This document shows positions 56,326 to 64,000 of a stretch of 64,000 bases of DNA, one piece after another (the first letter of the stretch is position 1; each line of letters opens with the position of its first letter). The notes under the pieces were generated by a model. It was not told the origin of the DNA and made no database searches. It was given only the letters and a program-made list of their open reading frames with translations. Source of the DNA: Phaeobacter sp. (lineage in GTDB: Bacteria; Pseudomonadota; Alphaproteobacteria; Rhodobacterales; Rhodobacteraceae); NCBI RefSeq assembly GCF_022825805.1, contig NZ_JAJDWC010000119.1, positions 1 through 64,000 on the forward strand, read 5' to 3'. The translations under genes were made by a program, and so were the position numbers.

Positions 56326-56850
56326 ATGAACAGACCTTTGGCAGTCCTCCTGATATCAGCGGTCGGACTATCTGCATGTGGCTTCCGTGACTCCCGCGTG
56401 AACCCGTTGAACTGGTTTGGCGGATCCAGAGAAGTGGCAACAGAGGCTGTTGTCGATGAGGACATCAACCCGCTGATCCCAGTGGAAAACCGCGTGAACC
56501 TTCTGCGTCGGCCGGATGCTGTGGATCAGACAGTTCTGGTTCAAACGGTGTCCGATATGCGTATCGAACGCACGCCAACAGGCGCGATCGTCTATGCCAG
56601 CGGTCTTGCCGCGCGTCAGGGTGCCTATGGCGTTGAATTGCGCCTGGATGAGAGCGACCGTGACGAACGCACCAAGGATCAGACCTTGGATTTCACCTTC
56701 CGCGCCATCTACCCTGATTTTGCAACACCTGTTGGCGTCGATCGCAGCCGCACCTTGCGCGCCGCTGTCAGCCTGACCAAACAACAACTGGCTGGTGTGC
56801 GCAGCATCCGGATCGTGGCTGCGGACAATGCCCGCGAAAGCCGTCGTTGA
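56326..56850 (+). CDS. Predicted lipoprotein, function unknown
   Basis: A 174-residue protein with a lipoprotein signal peptide: MNRPLAVLLISAVGLSACGF, lipobox LSAC at residues 15-18. The residue after Cys is Gly, so it probably goes to the outer membrane, if E. coli sorting rules apply. The mature part is a soluble domain (RIERTPTGAIVYASGLAARQ, DFTFRAIYPDF, LTKQQLAGVRSIRIVA). No family name is recognised. It is followed by a strong hairpin terminator. Confidence 0.82.
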   Translation: MNRPLAVLLISAVGLSACGFRDSRVNPLNWFGGSREVATEAVVDEDINPLIPVENRVNLLRRPDAVDQTVLVQTVSDMRIERTPTGAIVYASGLAARQGAYGVELRLDESDRDERTKDQTLDFTFRAIYPDFATPVGVDRSRTLRAAVSLTKQQLAGVRSIRIVAADNARESRR

Positions 56851-56932
56851 TCCCGGCACAGTTTACTCTACCGTGGTTGATTAGTGCGACGAACCGGTCG
56901 TCAGGAACTCACCATCGACCTCTGACGATGAA

Positions 56933-56958
56933 AAAAGGCGCCTCAACGGGCGCCTTTT
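56933..56958 (+). terminator. Rho-independent terminator after the lipoprotein gene
   Basis: AAAAGGCGCC-tcaacg-GGCGCCTTTT, 10-bp perfect stem with A/T ends, so usable from either strand. It lies 83 bases past the lipoprotein stop and about 85 bases past the rnd stop. Confidence 0.85.
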
Positions 56959-57042
56959 GCGTATTGACCTAAGAGGGTGTCGCCCCAGCCATTGTGTCTA
57001 GAGCGTCATGGTTGGAGTGACAGAATTAGATCAGTGTGAGCG

Positions 57043-58200
57043 TCAGAGCGTCACAACCTTCACATCCTGGCCCCGCGCGGCCAGCGCAATTTCCCCGTTG
57101 CACAGACGCAAGGCGTCAGCGCCAAACACCTCATGGCGCCAGCCTTTGAGAGCGGCAACATTGCGTTGTCCCGCAGCAATCGCATCCAGATCCGAACTTG
57201 GCGCGATCAATTTGGCCGCAACCCCCGAGGCTTCTGTCTTCGCTTTCAGCAGCACCCGCAGCAGATCCGCCAGCGCCGGATTGACCTGGAGCTTTTCGCG
57301 GCTGCGATCCGCCTCAGGCTGCTTAGACGCCGGGCAAGCGATCCCTTTGGCGATGGCCTGCAGAATGCCCTCCGCGATGGCGCCCTTGCGTGCTTCGCGC
57401 AACAGCAGGCGGGAATTGCCCAGCTCTGAACCGGACTGTGGTTTGGTAGAAGCGAGTTCGACGAGTGCGTCGTCTTTGAACACCCGGTTGCGCGGCACGT
57501 TGTTCGTTTTTGCATAGGTTTCGCGGAATGCCGCCAGTTCACGCACCACCGCCAGGAACTTGCCAGAGGTCGTGCGGGTTTTGACGCGGCGCCAGGCCTC
57601 TTGCGGATCAATGTCGTAGGTCGCCGGATCGGTCAGCACCTGCAGCTCTTCAGCCACCCAATGCGCGCGGTCTGTCCGCGCCAGCTCCGCTGCGAGATGC
57701 TCATAGATCTGCCGCAAATGCGTAACGTCTGCCAGCGCGTAGGTTTTTTGCGCATCGCTCAGCGGGCGGCGGGACCAATCAGTAAAGCGCGAGGTTTTAT
57801 CCAACCCCTGCTTGACGATTTTACGGACCAGCGTTTCATAACCAACCTGCTCGCCAAATCCGCAAACCATCGCAGCAACCTGCGTGTCAAACAACGGGGT
57901 GGGAAACACCTGCGCATCGACCCAGAAAATCTCCAGATCCTGTCTGGCTGCGTGAAACACTTTCACCACGTTTTCGTTTCGGAACAGCGCATAAAGCGGT
58001 TCCAACGACACCCCATCTGCCAGCGGATCAACCAACACAGCATTGGCGTTTCCTTTGCCGGGAAAGGCCAGTTGGACCAGGCACAATTTGGAATAATACG
58101 TTCGTTCGCGCAGGAATTCGGTATCAACCGTGACGTATGGGTGTTGTGCAGCCTCGTGGCAGAAGGCCTCCAATTCTTCGGTCGTGGTAATGGTTTTCAT
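57043..58200 (-). CDS. rnd: Ribonuclease D
   Basis: 3'-5' exoribonuclease for tRNA end processing. 385 residues with the DEDD exonuclease motifs: YVTVDTEFLRERTYY (Exo I), VKVFHAARQDLEIF (Exo II) and TYALADVTHLRQIYEHL (Exo III), followed by an HRDC domain (about 205-290, AVVRELAAFRETYAKTNNVP). Standard length. It lies upstream of the terminator at 56933. Confidence 0.94.
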   Translation of the reverse strand: MKTITTTEELEAFCHEAAQHPYVTVDTEFLRERTYYSKLCLVQLAFPGKGNANAVLVDPLADGVSLEPLYALFRNENVVKVFHAARQDLEIFWVDAQVFPTPLFDTQVAAMVCGFGEQVGYETLVRKIVKQGLDKTSRFTDWSRRPLSDAQKTYALADVTHLRQIYEHLAAELARTDRAHWVAEELQVLTDPATYDIDPQEAWRRVKTRTTSGKFLAVVRELAAFRETYAKTNNVPRNRVFKDDALVELASTKPQSGSELGNSRLLLREARKGAIAEGILQAIAKGIACPASKQPEADRSREKLQVNPALADLLRVLLKAKTEASGVAAKLIAPSSDLDAIAAGQRNVAALKGWRHEVFGADALRLCNGEIALAARGQDVKVVTL

Positions 58201-58313
58201 AAAGCGAATTCGTCCAGGTGGTCAGTTCAGCAGATGCCACGGTGATACGCGCTCACTTGCATCAATGCAATTGGCGGGCTGTTTTGCGCGCCAACTGTCC
58301 CCATGGTGTCACA

Positions 58314-58910
58314 TCAACGCAGTTCAATCGGCTTGCGGTCGCCAGCAGCATAGCGGCGCAGCACCTGCGGGTAGAGTTTATGCTCTTGCACCAGCACCTT
58401 AGAGGCCAATGTTGCAGCCGTGTCACCTGGGTCGACATCAACAAACGCCTGCCCCAGAATGGGCCCGTCATCCAGCACAGCCGTTACCTCATGCACGGTG
58501 CAGCCATGCTCTGCATCGCCCGCAGCCAGGGCCCGCGCATGGGTGTTCAGCCCTGTGTATTTGGGTAGTAACGATGGATGGATGTTGAGCATACGGCCCT
58601 GAAATTGCGAGACGAACCCATCGGTCAGAACCAGCATGAACCCAGCCAAAGACACGATATCAGCCTGGCTCTCCAGGATTGGTTTGATCAGTTCTGCCTC
58701 AAACGCAGCACGGTCCTGCCCATAAGGGCGGTGATCGACCACCGCTGTTGGGACGCCTGCAGCCTCTGCCTTTGCCAGGCCACCGGCATCAGCCTGGTTG
58801 GACAGCACCAGGCAAGGTCGCGCCGGATGGTCGCCGGTCATGCTTTGTACCAGCGACACCATATTGGAGCCACCGCCAGAAATCAGGATGGCGACCCGCT
58901 TGAAACTCAC
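58314..58910 (-). CDS. purN: Phosphoribosylglycinamide formyltransferase
   Basis: Formyl-THF-dependent GAR transformylase of purine synthesis. 198 residues with [17 protein letters not shown], the catalytic [20 protein letters not shown] and [15 protein letters not shown]. Start is GTG 58910 overlapping the purM stop as GTGA, so translation is coupled; the extended ORF start lies inside purM and is rejected. Confidence 0.96.
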   Translation of the reverse strand: MSFKRVAILISGGGSNMVSLVQSMTGDHPARPCLVLSNQADAGGLAKAEAAGVPTAVVDHRPYGQDRAAFEAELIKPILESQADIVSLAGFMLVLTDGFVSQFQGRMLNIHPSLLPKYTGLNTHARALAAGDAEHGCTVHEVTAVLDDGPILGQAFVDVDPGDTAATLASKVLVQEHKLYPQVLRRYAAGDRKPIELR

Positions 58911-59953
58911 AGCAAGGCGCCCGAGTAACGCATCCCTGCCCCCGAGGTCACAGTGCCCAAACGTGACACGGTTTCCCCTTCGTCTTGCAGCAGAGCAACC
59001 AACGCATCCGCGCGATCGGCCGAGACCGACAGGATCATGCCAATGCCGCAATTGAAGGTCTTCAGCATCTCCGCCTCAGCGATATTGCCGGTCTCCGCCA
59101 TCCAGCGGAATACAGGCGGCAGGTCCCAGGCATTCAGGTCGATATCGGCGCCCAGATCCTCGGGCAGAACCCGTGGCAGGTTTTCGGTCAGCCCGCCACC
59201 GGTGATGTGCGCGAGCGCGTGGACCCCGCCAGCCCGCACGGCCGCGAGACACTGTTTGACGTAAAGCCGGGTCGGTGTCAGCAGCGCCTCCCCCAATGTG
59301 CCATCAGCAAACGGGCAGTCTGCGTCCCAGCCAAGGCCGGACAGATCCACCAGCTTGCGCACCAGAGAGTAACCATTGGAGTGCACCCCATCAGACGCCA
59401 AGCCCAACAGAACGTCGCCCTCCTGCACCTCAGCAGGCAGAGCGGTTCCCCGCTCCATCGCGCCGACGGCAAATCCCGCGAGATCAAAATCACCATCCGG
59501 GTACATGCCCGGCATCTCTGCGGTCTCCCCCCCGATCAGGGCACAACCGGAGCGCACGCACCCCTCGGCGATACTATCAATGATGCGCGCCGCAGTCGCC
59601 GTCTCCAGCTTTCCGGTTGCGAAGTAATCCAGGAAGAACAGCGGCTCAGCCCCCTGGCAAACAAGATCGTTCACACACATTGCGACCAGATCAATCCCAA
59701 CGCCATCGACCACGCCCGTGTCGATAGCAATCCGCAGCTTGGTCCCCACGCCATCTGTCGCCCCGACCAAAATGGGATCGCTGTATCCGGCATCTTTCAG
59801 ATCGAACAGAGCGCCAAACCCGCCAAGGCCACTCATCACGCCAGACCGATTGGTCCGCTTGGCCGCCGGTTTGATACGGTCGACCAGCGCGTTACCTGCA
59901 TCAATATCCACCCCCGCATCCGCGTAGGTCAAACCGTTCTTGCCGCTGGTCAT
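58907..59953 (-). CDS. purM: Phosphoribosylformylglycinamidine cyclo-ligase
   Basis: AIR synthetase, ATP-dependent ring closure in purine synthesis. 348 residues with [54 protein letters not shown] and [16 protein letters not shown]. Start ATG 59953 has AGGA upstream. purMN form a two-gene operon, separate from purC and purSQ about 11 kb away. Confidence 0.97.
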   Translation of the reverse strand: MTSGKNGLTYADAGVDIDAGNALVDRIKPAAKRTNRSGVMSGLGGFGALFDLKDAGYSDPILVGATDGVGTKLRIAIDTGVVDGVGIDLVAMCVNDLVCQGAEPLFFLDYFATGKLETATAARIIDSIAEGCVRSGCALIGGETAEMPGMYPDGDFDLAGFAVGAMERGTALPAEVQEGDVLLGLASDGVHSNGYSLVRKLVDLSGLGWDADCPFADGTLGEALLTPTRLYVKQCLAAVRAGGVHALAHITGGGLTENLPRVLPEDLGADIDLNAWDLPPVFRWMAETGNIAEAEMLKTFNCGIGMILSVSADRADALVALLQDEGETVSRLGTVTSGAGMRYSGALL

Positions 59954-60286
59954 ATCGGTGCTCCTTGAATGATGTTGCGCAGCCTTTACCCCATGGTCGC
60001 ACAGAAAGAAACAAAGGATTGTGCTTGCACGCCTGCCATGCGGAGACCGCTGTCTTTGCACCGCGCATTTGGCGCCAAAATGTGCCGTGAAGCTCTGCCG
60101 TTGGCTCCCGTCATGTCCTGCAAAACTCCGCTGGATCTGCCACCCTTCCTGCGATCCAAGCCGCCCGCTGTTCTGCGACATAAGTTGCAACACGGAACGC
60201 GAGAATTTCCCGCGCTCAGCGCAATTGATCCAAGATCTGCAAGACGGCTTGACCTCGCGGCGACGATTCCATAACCAGTCTTCGGC
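59954..60286. other. Intergenic region between purM and the CAU tRNA
   Basis: About 330 bases between divergent genes. No ORF with recognisable content; it must hold the purM promoter on the minus strand and the tRNA promoter on the plus strand. Confidence 0.5.
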
Positions 60287-60362
60287 GGGCCTGTAGCTCA
60301 ACGGTTAGAGCAGAGCGCTCATAACGCTTTGGTTGCAGGTTCGAATCCTGCCGGGCCTACCA
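60287..60362 (+). tRNA. tRNA with anticodon CAU, probably tRNA-Ile2 (lysidine-modified)
   Basis: A 76-nt cloverleaf with encoded CCA: acceptor GGGCCTG / CGGGCCT, D arm TAGCTCAACGGTTAGAGC, anticodon loop CTCATAA, T arm GCAGGTTCGAATCCTGC. The anticodon is CAU. The body resembles the minor isoleucine tRNA whose C34 is converted to lysidine more than it resembles elongator or initiator tRNA-Met. The AT-richer region downstream makes this a possible integration site. Confidence 0.88.
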
Positions 60363-60662
60363 CCTTTCGTGTCTTTTCCCTTACTTTCAACGCTATAGCT
60401 GTACCGCACAGGGTCTATTGCGGTTCATAGGTTTCAATAGGTTAGCGACAGAGTATATCGCAGATTTCGCGCGCTTTTCAGCCAGATTCGAGACGGTACA
60501 AAGAAAAGCACACGCGCGCCCTGCCCGCATCACAAACGGACAACGATGGGCGCAAGGATCTTTGGAAACTGGTTGGTAGTGTTCTTATGGCTCACCCTGC
60601 CGAGCCATAAGCTCAAGCATTTACCAGCAATCGCTAAGACCGAACCCGCAGGCCAGTTGCAG
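60363..60662. other. AT-richer intergenic stretch after the tRNA
   Basis: 300 bases with no supported gene. The 78-codon plus-strand ORF at 60546 overlaps the antisense of the next gene and is not credible. No integrase or repeat of the tRNA 3' end was seen. Confidence 0.5.
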
Positions 60663-61421
60663 CTAGTTTTTCAAGCAATAAAAAAGAGCAATGAAGGGGG
60701 GCATGTTAGTGTGCGGCGCTCCCTCTCCAACTTCAGTTGTGCCGATGTTTCGGTTTGCCTGACCGCCTTCCCTGGTCGATGAAATATGGAATTGGTCGTC
60801 ATCGTCAACGTTCACCGATGACTGATTGAGGCTCATAGATTGGTTGCCGCGAGAGTTCACCCAAACCACCTCATGATTGTGAAGGGGCATTTCGCCCACC
60901 TCAAGGGAGTGCGCCTCGACACCGCCAGCTCGGATTTGATCGGAAAGATTCGATGCCACAGGGTGTCTCAACGTTTCCCAAGACAGGTCACCCGGGCCTT
61001 CATAAACTCTCAAATCGACATCGTTAATATCTGAATTGCGCTTCTCATCGTTGTCGGAATGTGGACCTGCGCCAATCACAAAGCGGCCTGCAGCTGGGTA
61101 GTATGATGTCCAGCCGTCACCAAAGTTGTCACATGATACTGAGCTAGCGACTATTACCCCCGATGGGATCGGTTCAGGAAGGACGGGGAGTAAAGGTTGT
61201 CCGTCGAACACGTTCTGAGCTTCTTGACGAGTTTCTTGAGCGGTCATCCCACGAGGTCGTGCCTCCAGTTGCTCAATTTTTCTTTGCATCTCTTTCAAGC
61301 AAAACAACAAAGCGGTGGCGCCCGAGTTTTGGTCCAAACCGTCAATACAAGACCCGGCTTCTGCTGGAGACATTGGCTGGGTAACCAAAACCAGACCCAG
61401 TAAGGATACTAGTCGCTTCAT
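60663..61421 (-). CDS. Secreted tail-collar-like protein with coiled coil
   Basis: A 252-residue protein. It has a signal peptide (RLVSLLGLVLVTQPMSPAEA), a short predicted coiled coil (LKEMQRKIEQLEARPRG), a beta-rich middle (GAGPHSDNDEKRNSDINDVD) and an ending EVGEGAPHTNMPPFIALFYC. That ending resembles the C-terminus of phage tail-collar and microcystin-dependent-protein domains, where an MPPY/F-x-A-L-x-Y/F-C strand closes the fold. Exported versions are thought to be surface or carbohydrate-binding fibres. The second ATG (61421) has GGAGG six bases upstream and overlaps the upstream stop as TGATG. AT-richer than the core genes. Confidence 0.75.
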   Translation of the reverse strand: MKRLVSLLGLVLVTQPMSPAEAGSCIDGLDQNSGATALLFCLKEMQRKIEQLEARPRGMTAQETRQEAQNVFDGQPLLPVLPEPIPSGVIVASSVSCDNFGDGWTSYYPAAGRFVIGAGPHSDNDEKRNSDINDVDLRVYEGPGDLSWETLRHPVASNLSDQIRAGGVEAHSLEVGEMPLHNHEVVWVNSRGNQSMSLNQSSVNVDDDDQFHISSTREGGQANRNIGTTEVGEGAPHTNMPPFIALFYCLKN

Positions 61422-61822
61422 CATTCACCTCCAAATAAATCTGAAATGGTGAGCTCACTGCTCGCACAAACTATTGGAAACAAGGGGAAAGATTCACAGA
61501 TCGTTGCCTTAGCTGTCGCTGCAGCTACAGTCGTGATGACAATCAAGATAAAGAACGCTGGCGCCCAACTTGATCTGATGTACGCAATTGTCTGTTCAAC
61601 GCGGTCCGGGGGGCGCATCGCGCGACGTTTCAGTTCTTGCTCAAGAAGCGCTGCTCTCGCAGGATGCTCATCCTCGAGAACTTTCTGGAATGTGCTAAGG
61701 TAAAGTCGGATGTCGTTTTCATCTTGCTCGCTTAGCCAAGCTCGAACTCTATCGACGTCTTGCTCCAGGACAACCCGAGGCGTCCATTGCTCATCAAAAT
61801 CGCTTGCAATCTGATCCGGCAT
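61421..61822 (-). CDS. Single-pass membrane protein of unknown function
   Basis: A 133-residue protein: acidic helical N-terminal part (MPDQIASDFDEQWTPRVVLE, LYLSTFQKVLEDEHPARAAL), a basic stretch (LKRRAMRPPDR), then one TM helix (APAFFILIVITTVAAATAKA) and a short C-terminal tail with two cysteines. The ORF track begins at TTG 61825; ATG 61822 is more likely. It carries the strong ribosome-binding site for the next gene in its last codons, so it is translationally coupled to the secreted protein. No family recognised. Confidence 0.7.
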   Translation of the reverse strand: MPDQIASDFDEQWTPRVVLEQDVDRVRAWLSEQDENDIRLYLSTFQKVLEDEHPARAALLEQELKRRAMRPPDRVEQTIAYIRSSWAPAFFILIVITTVAAATAKATICESFPLFPIVCASSELTISDLFGGE

Positions 61823-61825
61823 CAA

Positions 61826-62485
61826 TGGTTCACATACTTTGTCTAACTAACCTACACTAGGCTGAGACAATATAGCCATCGAGTCAAACTCGATCCTTTT
61901 CAGTCAGATTAGGACCCGGCGGTATTTTGGTTTCAAAGATTGGTAAGGTCTTACTCTTGCTGCAACAAGTGCGATTCCAAAAACCACGAAATTCTACGAT
62001 ATTTTCTCCCCACCGTCTCGCAACGATGCGAAATCTGATGCCAGGATTTAGAGAACTAGGCGCGGGCGAAGCTGGGATCCGCTCGAATTTGGTGAGTATC
62101 AGCTATTTGTTAGTTCACTGTTCGCTCTGTCGCGAAGAGCTGACCACTGACTCGTCTTTTTCAGAAACATCAACATAGTTTGGTTTCACATTAAGATCGT
62201 TTGTGAGGTCCGGTTTCAAATACATCATCAGACCAAACATCCTCAGTATCATCTAGCGGGACAAGACTTACATATTGACGGTCAGTTAGTCATGTAGATG
62301 TGTCTAACTGCATTTTGTTGTTAAATCTGACTTCCCTATTTCTGTGACATCTAATCTCCGAACACGCCATGACGGCCCACTGCGTACACCTGCCAAACCT
62401 CGGTGCGCATCAAAACCCAGGGCGCACGGCATTTGGCTGGATCAGCAGCGTGGCGGACGTGGCGGGCCGAGACCCACGTGACGGG
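61826..62485. other. AT-rich intergenic region
   Basis: About 660 bases, visibly AT-richer than the window average, without a supported gene. Short plus-strand ORFs (for example at 61927) lack ribosome-binding sites and domains. It should contain the promoter of the coupled pair on the minus strand. Confidence 0.55.
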
Positions 62486-63409
62486 CTATACCGGGACCAC
62501 AGAGAGCTTTGTTTCTTTCGTTATCTCGTCCGCGACGACTTGGTTGCGACCACCATTTTTCGCGGCATAGAGCAGCTCATCCGATCGCTTGAGCAGAGAT
62601 GCACCATCGGTGGAACCGGCTGCGATTTGTGTCAGACCGATACTGACAGTGAGGCGGATCTTATGATCGTCGGCTCTGATCTCCTGCTGCTCCACGCTCT
62701 TGCGCAAGCGCTCGCAGGCAATGAACGCACCAGCGATATCCGTTTGCGGGAAAACGAGCGCAAATTCTTCGCCCCCGAGCCTGCCAACCAGGTCGACGGT
62801 TCGGAACTCTCGGATCAGCATCCGCGACAGTTGCTGCAAGACCTTGTCGCCAGCGTCGTGGCCGTAGGTATCATTGATACGCTTGAAGTGATCGACATCG
62901 AGCATCGCAACAGCGAGCGGTTGGCCAAGGTCCAGCGCATTTTGAAAATTTGCATCCAGCGTTTTGAGAAATGGCCTGCGGTTGGAGACCTGGGTCAGAG
63001 GGTCGGTGTTCGCCTCGATCTGCAGCAGCTCGTAGGCCTTCGTCAGCTCACGGATGCTCAGGATCCCGACCAGCTTCCCATCCTCGAGCACGGGCATATG
63101 TCGGAAAGCGTTGTCGTTCATCAACCGAAGGACATAGGCAACTTCGTCCTCCGGAGAGCACGACACAACCGAGCGCGTCATAACGTCCGCAACCGGCCGG
63201 TCACCCGCGTTGGGGTCAGAGCTCGCCACAACAGGTATCAGATCCCGCTCAGACACTATACCGACCATTTTGTTGTCATCTTCTGTGACAACCAGGGCCC
63301 CGAGCCTGTGTTTGACCAAAAGCTGCGCTGTTTCTTTTAAGGTGACATCCGGACTAACGCCTTTGACCGCGGTAGACTGTTTCGCCAGCAAAAGCGTTTC
63401 GACCTTCAT
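62486..63409 (-). CDS. CBS-pair diguanylate cyclase (GGDEF)
   Basis: Predicted cytoplasmic enzyme making cyclic di-GMP. 307 residues: two CBS motifs (about 10-130: HRLGALVVTEDDNKMVGIVS, RDLIPVV, RHMPVLEDGKLVGILSIREL) that sense adenine nucleotides in many proteins, then a GGDEF domain with DPLTQVSNRR, MLDVDHFKRINDTYGHDAGD and the active loop GRLGGEEFALVF (GGEEF). No EAL domain and no clear RxxD inhibitory site. Start ATG 63409 has GGAG six bases upstream. It may tie c-di-GMP output to energy charge. Confidence 0.92.
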   Translation of the reverse strand: MKVETLLLAKQSTAVKGVSPDVTLKETAQLLVKHRLGALVVTEDDNKMVGIVSERDLIPVVASSDPNAGDRPVADVMTRSVVSCSPEDEVAYVLRLMNDNAFRHMPVLEDGKLVGILSIRELTKAYELLQIEANTDPLTQVSNRRPFLKTLDANFQNALDLGQPLAVAMLDVDHFKRINDTYGHDAGDKVLQQLSRMLIREFRTVDLVGRLGGEEFALVFPQTDIAGAFIACERLRKSVEQQEIRADDHKIRLTVSIGLTQIAAGSTDGASLLKRSDELLYAAKNGGRNQVVADEITKETKLSVVPV

Positions 63410-63740
63410 GACCCACTCCATGTTTCAACAGGGCCAAGAGTATGGGAAAAATATGAATCAGCGATAAAGATTTGAGAAATGCTTAGATTTTCTATTTGAA
63501 CAAATCTCGCTATTCCAAGCGGTTGCCCTGACACTCAGCGACACCAAACAGGGTGCCATAAGCCCCGCCCAAAGCTGTGGTTCACCCAGACTGCCAATGT
63601 GCCTCTGTGACTTCGGTCCGGCGACAGGAAAGGCATGTCCTCATGTTTGCCTCTCAAACCACTTGCGCAGACGAGCAAAAACAACTGATGTGTCGGCATA
63701 CTAAAAGTTAATTTTGTTACCCACTGACCGGATTGAACAG
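63410..63740. other. Promoter region between GGDEF gene and FG-GAP gene
   Basis: 330 bases between divergent genes, AT-rich around 63450-63510. The minus-strand ORF at 63535 overlaps the FG-GAP gene and is not supported. Confidence 0.5.
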
Positions 63741-64000
63741 ATGACCACTGATATTGCGCCGACCACCATTTTGCACGACCTGGGGCTTCCAACCGATGGG
63801 CTGACCATGGGAGGTGCAACAGATCTTAACGGTGACGGGCTGACCGATATCGTGTTTATCTCCGGCTCCTTTCCTCCAAGCGATCCAATCCCCTCCGATC
63901 CGGTCATCCTGATGAACACCGGCAACGGAACCTTCACGCGTCTACCGCTGTCTTTGGCAGGCGACGGGATGATTCACCCACGCGAACTGGCCTTTGGTGA
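63741..64000 (+). CDS. FG-GAP/VCBS repeat protein, N-terminal part (cut by window end)
   Basis: The frame from ATG 63741 stays open to the window edge (86 codons). It reads MTTDIAPTTILHDLGLPTDG, then DLNGDGLTDIVF, the calcium-binding D-x-N-x-D-G-x2-D loop of FG-GAP/VCBS beta-propeller repeats, and a blade-like NTGNGTFTRLPL. No signal peptide is seen at the N-terminus, so export may use a C-terminal type I signal outside the window. Such proteins are usually large extracellular or surface proteins. The ORF track missed it because it has no stop in the window. Confidence 0.75.
   Translation, partial: MTTDIAPTTILHDLGLPTDGLTMGGATDLNGDGLTDIVFISGSFPPSDPIPSDPVILMNTGNGTFTRLPLSLAGDGMIHPRELAFG

Noticed and set aside
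60287-60362. tRNA read as elongator or initiator tRNA-Met from its CAU anticodon
   Set aside because: The body sequence resembles the minor isoleucine tRNA more than either methionine tRNA of alphaproteobacteria. A covariance or tRNA-type model would settle it.
60546-60782. 78-codon plus-strand ORF
   Set aside because: Its second half is antisense to the well-supported secreted protein gene, and it lacks a ribosome-binding site and any domain.
61927-62178. 83-codon plus-strand ORF in the AT-rich gap
   Set aside because: No ribosome-binding site, no domain, and composition like random AT-rich sequence.
63535-63819. 94-codon minus-strand ORF
   Set aside because: Overlaps the FG-GAP gene start on the opposite strand and has no domain or ribosome-binding site.

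Overview
The window reads as chromosomal DNA of a marine alphaproteobacterium of the Rhodobacterales (Roseobacter group: Ruegeria/Phaeobacter-like). Evidence is the DMSP demethylase dmdA next to acuI, a trgA-trgB-cysK tellurite cluster of the Rhodobacter type, a circularly permuted alphaproteobacterial tmRNA with tag ANDNRAPVALAA, an RNase E with a very long acidic insert, an SspB-alpha-like adaptor and a DUF1476 ATPase inhibitor. Most of the sequence is GC-rich housekeeping or catabolic DNA. The stretch after the tRNA near 60.3 kb looks more AT-rich and accessory. This is taxonomic inference from gene content, not a database match.

Layout. 0-0.14 kb: 3' end of an IS5-type transposase. 0.5-4.4 kb: minus-strand xylose operon (LacI regulator, xylA, xylB) with a 16-bp palindromic operator candidate upstream. 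5.0-5.7 kb: an orphan gene and tRNA-Ser(GGA). 5.8-12.1 kb: minus-strand cluster trgA, trgB, cysK, a large MscS channel and an AlaX-type editing protein; the last three overlap. 12.2-16.3 kb: cyclopropane fatty acid synthase, photolyase and a frameshifted class V aminotransferase. 16.6-20.1 kb: tight DMSP operon DUF2182-DUF1326-dmdA-acuI, divergent from a FadR-type GntR regulator (20.2-21.0 kb) with a symmetric operator candidate. 21.1-21.4 kb: tmRNA. 21.6-29.0 kb: complete histidine utilisation locus (hutIHGU on minus, hutF-hutC on plus).

29.3-34.8 kb: an NTF2-like protein, a chromate transporter, SspB, an exported unknown, and fumC-DUF4169-RHH. 34.9-37.7 kb: a cytochrome P450 abutting a membrane-embedded serine hydrolase-like protein. 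37.8-39.6 kb: ccdA, tusA and a DUF4440 protein. 39.7-42.8 kb: RNase E. 43.4-46.5 kb: a DctB/DctD-type two-component system whose regulator has no recognisable GAFTGA loop. 46.5-48.3 kb: purQ, purS and purC. 48.6 kb: DUF1476. 49.3-51.5 kb: an MprF-like protein with a 12-nt in-frame minisatellite. 51.6-55.6 kb: a homocysteine methyltransferase, a radical SAM protein, a corrinoid protein and DUF1638, apparently parts of a split B12-dependent methionine synthase. 55.8-60.0 kb: sufE, a lipoprotein, rnd, purN and purM. 60.3 kb: tRNA with anticodon CAU, followed by a translationally coupled pair (a one-TM protein and a secreted tail-collar-like protein), a CBS-GGDEF protein, and the start of an FG-GAP repeat protein cut by the window end.

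Nothing in the window is clearly a new defence or mobile system. The best candidates for undescribed biology are the two Cys-rich DUF proteins inside the DMSP operon, the P450/membrane-hydrolase pair, the regulator lacking GAFTGA, and the tRNA-linked coupled pair.
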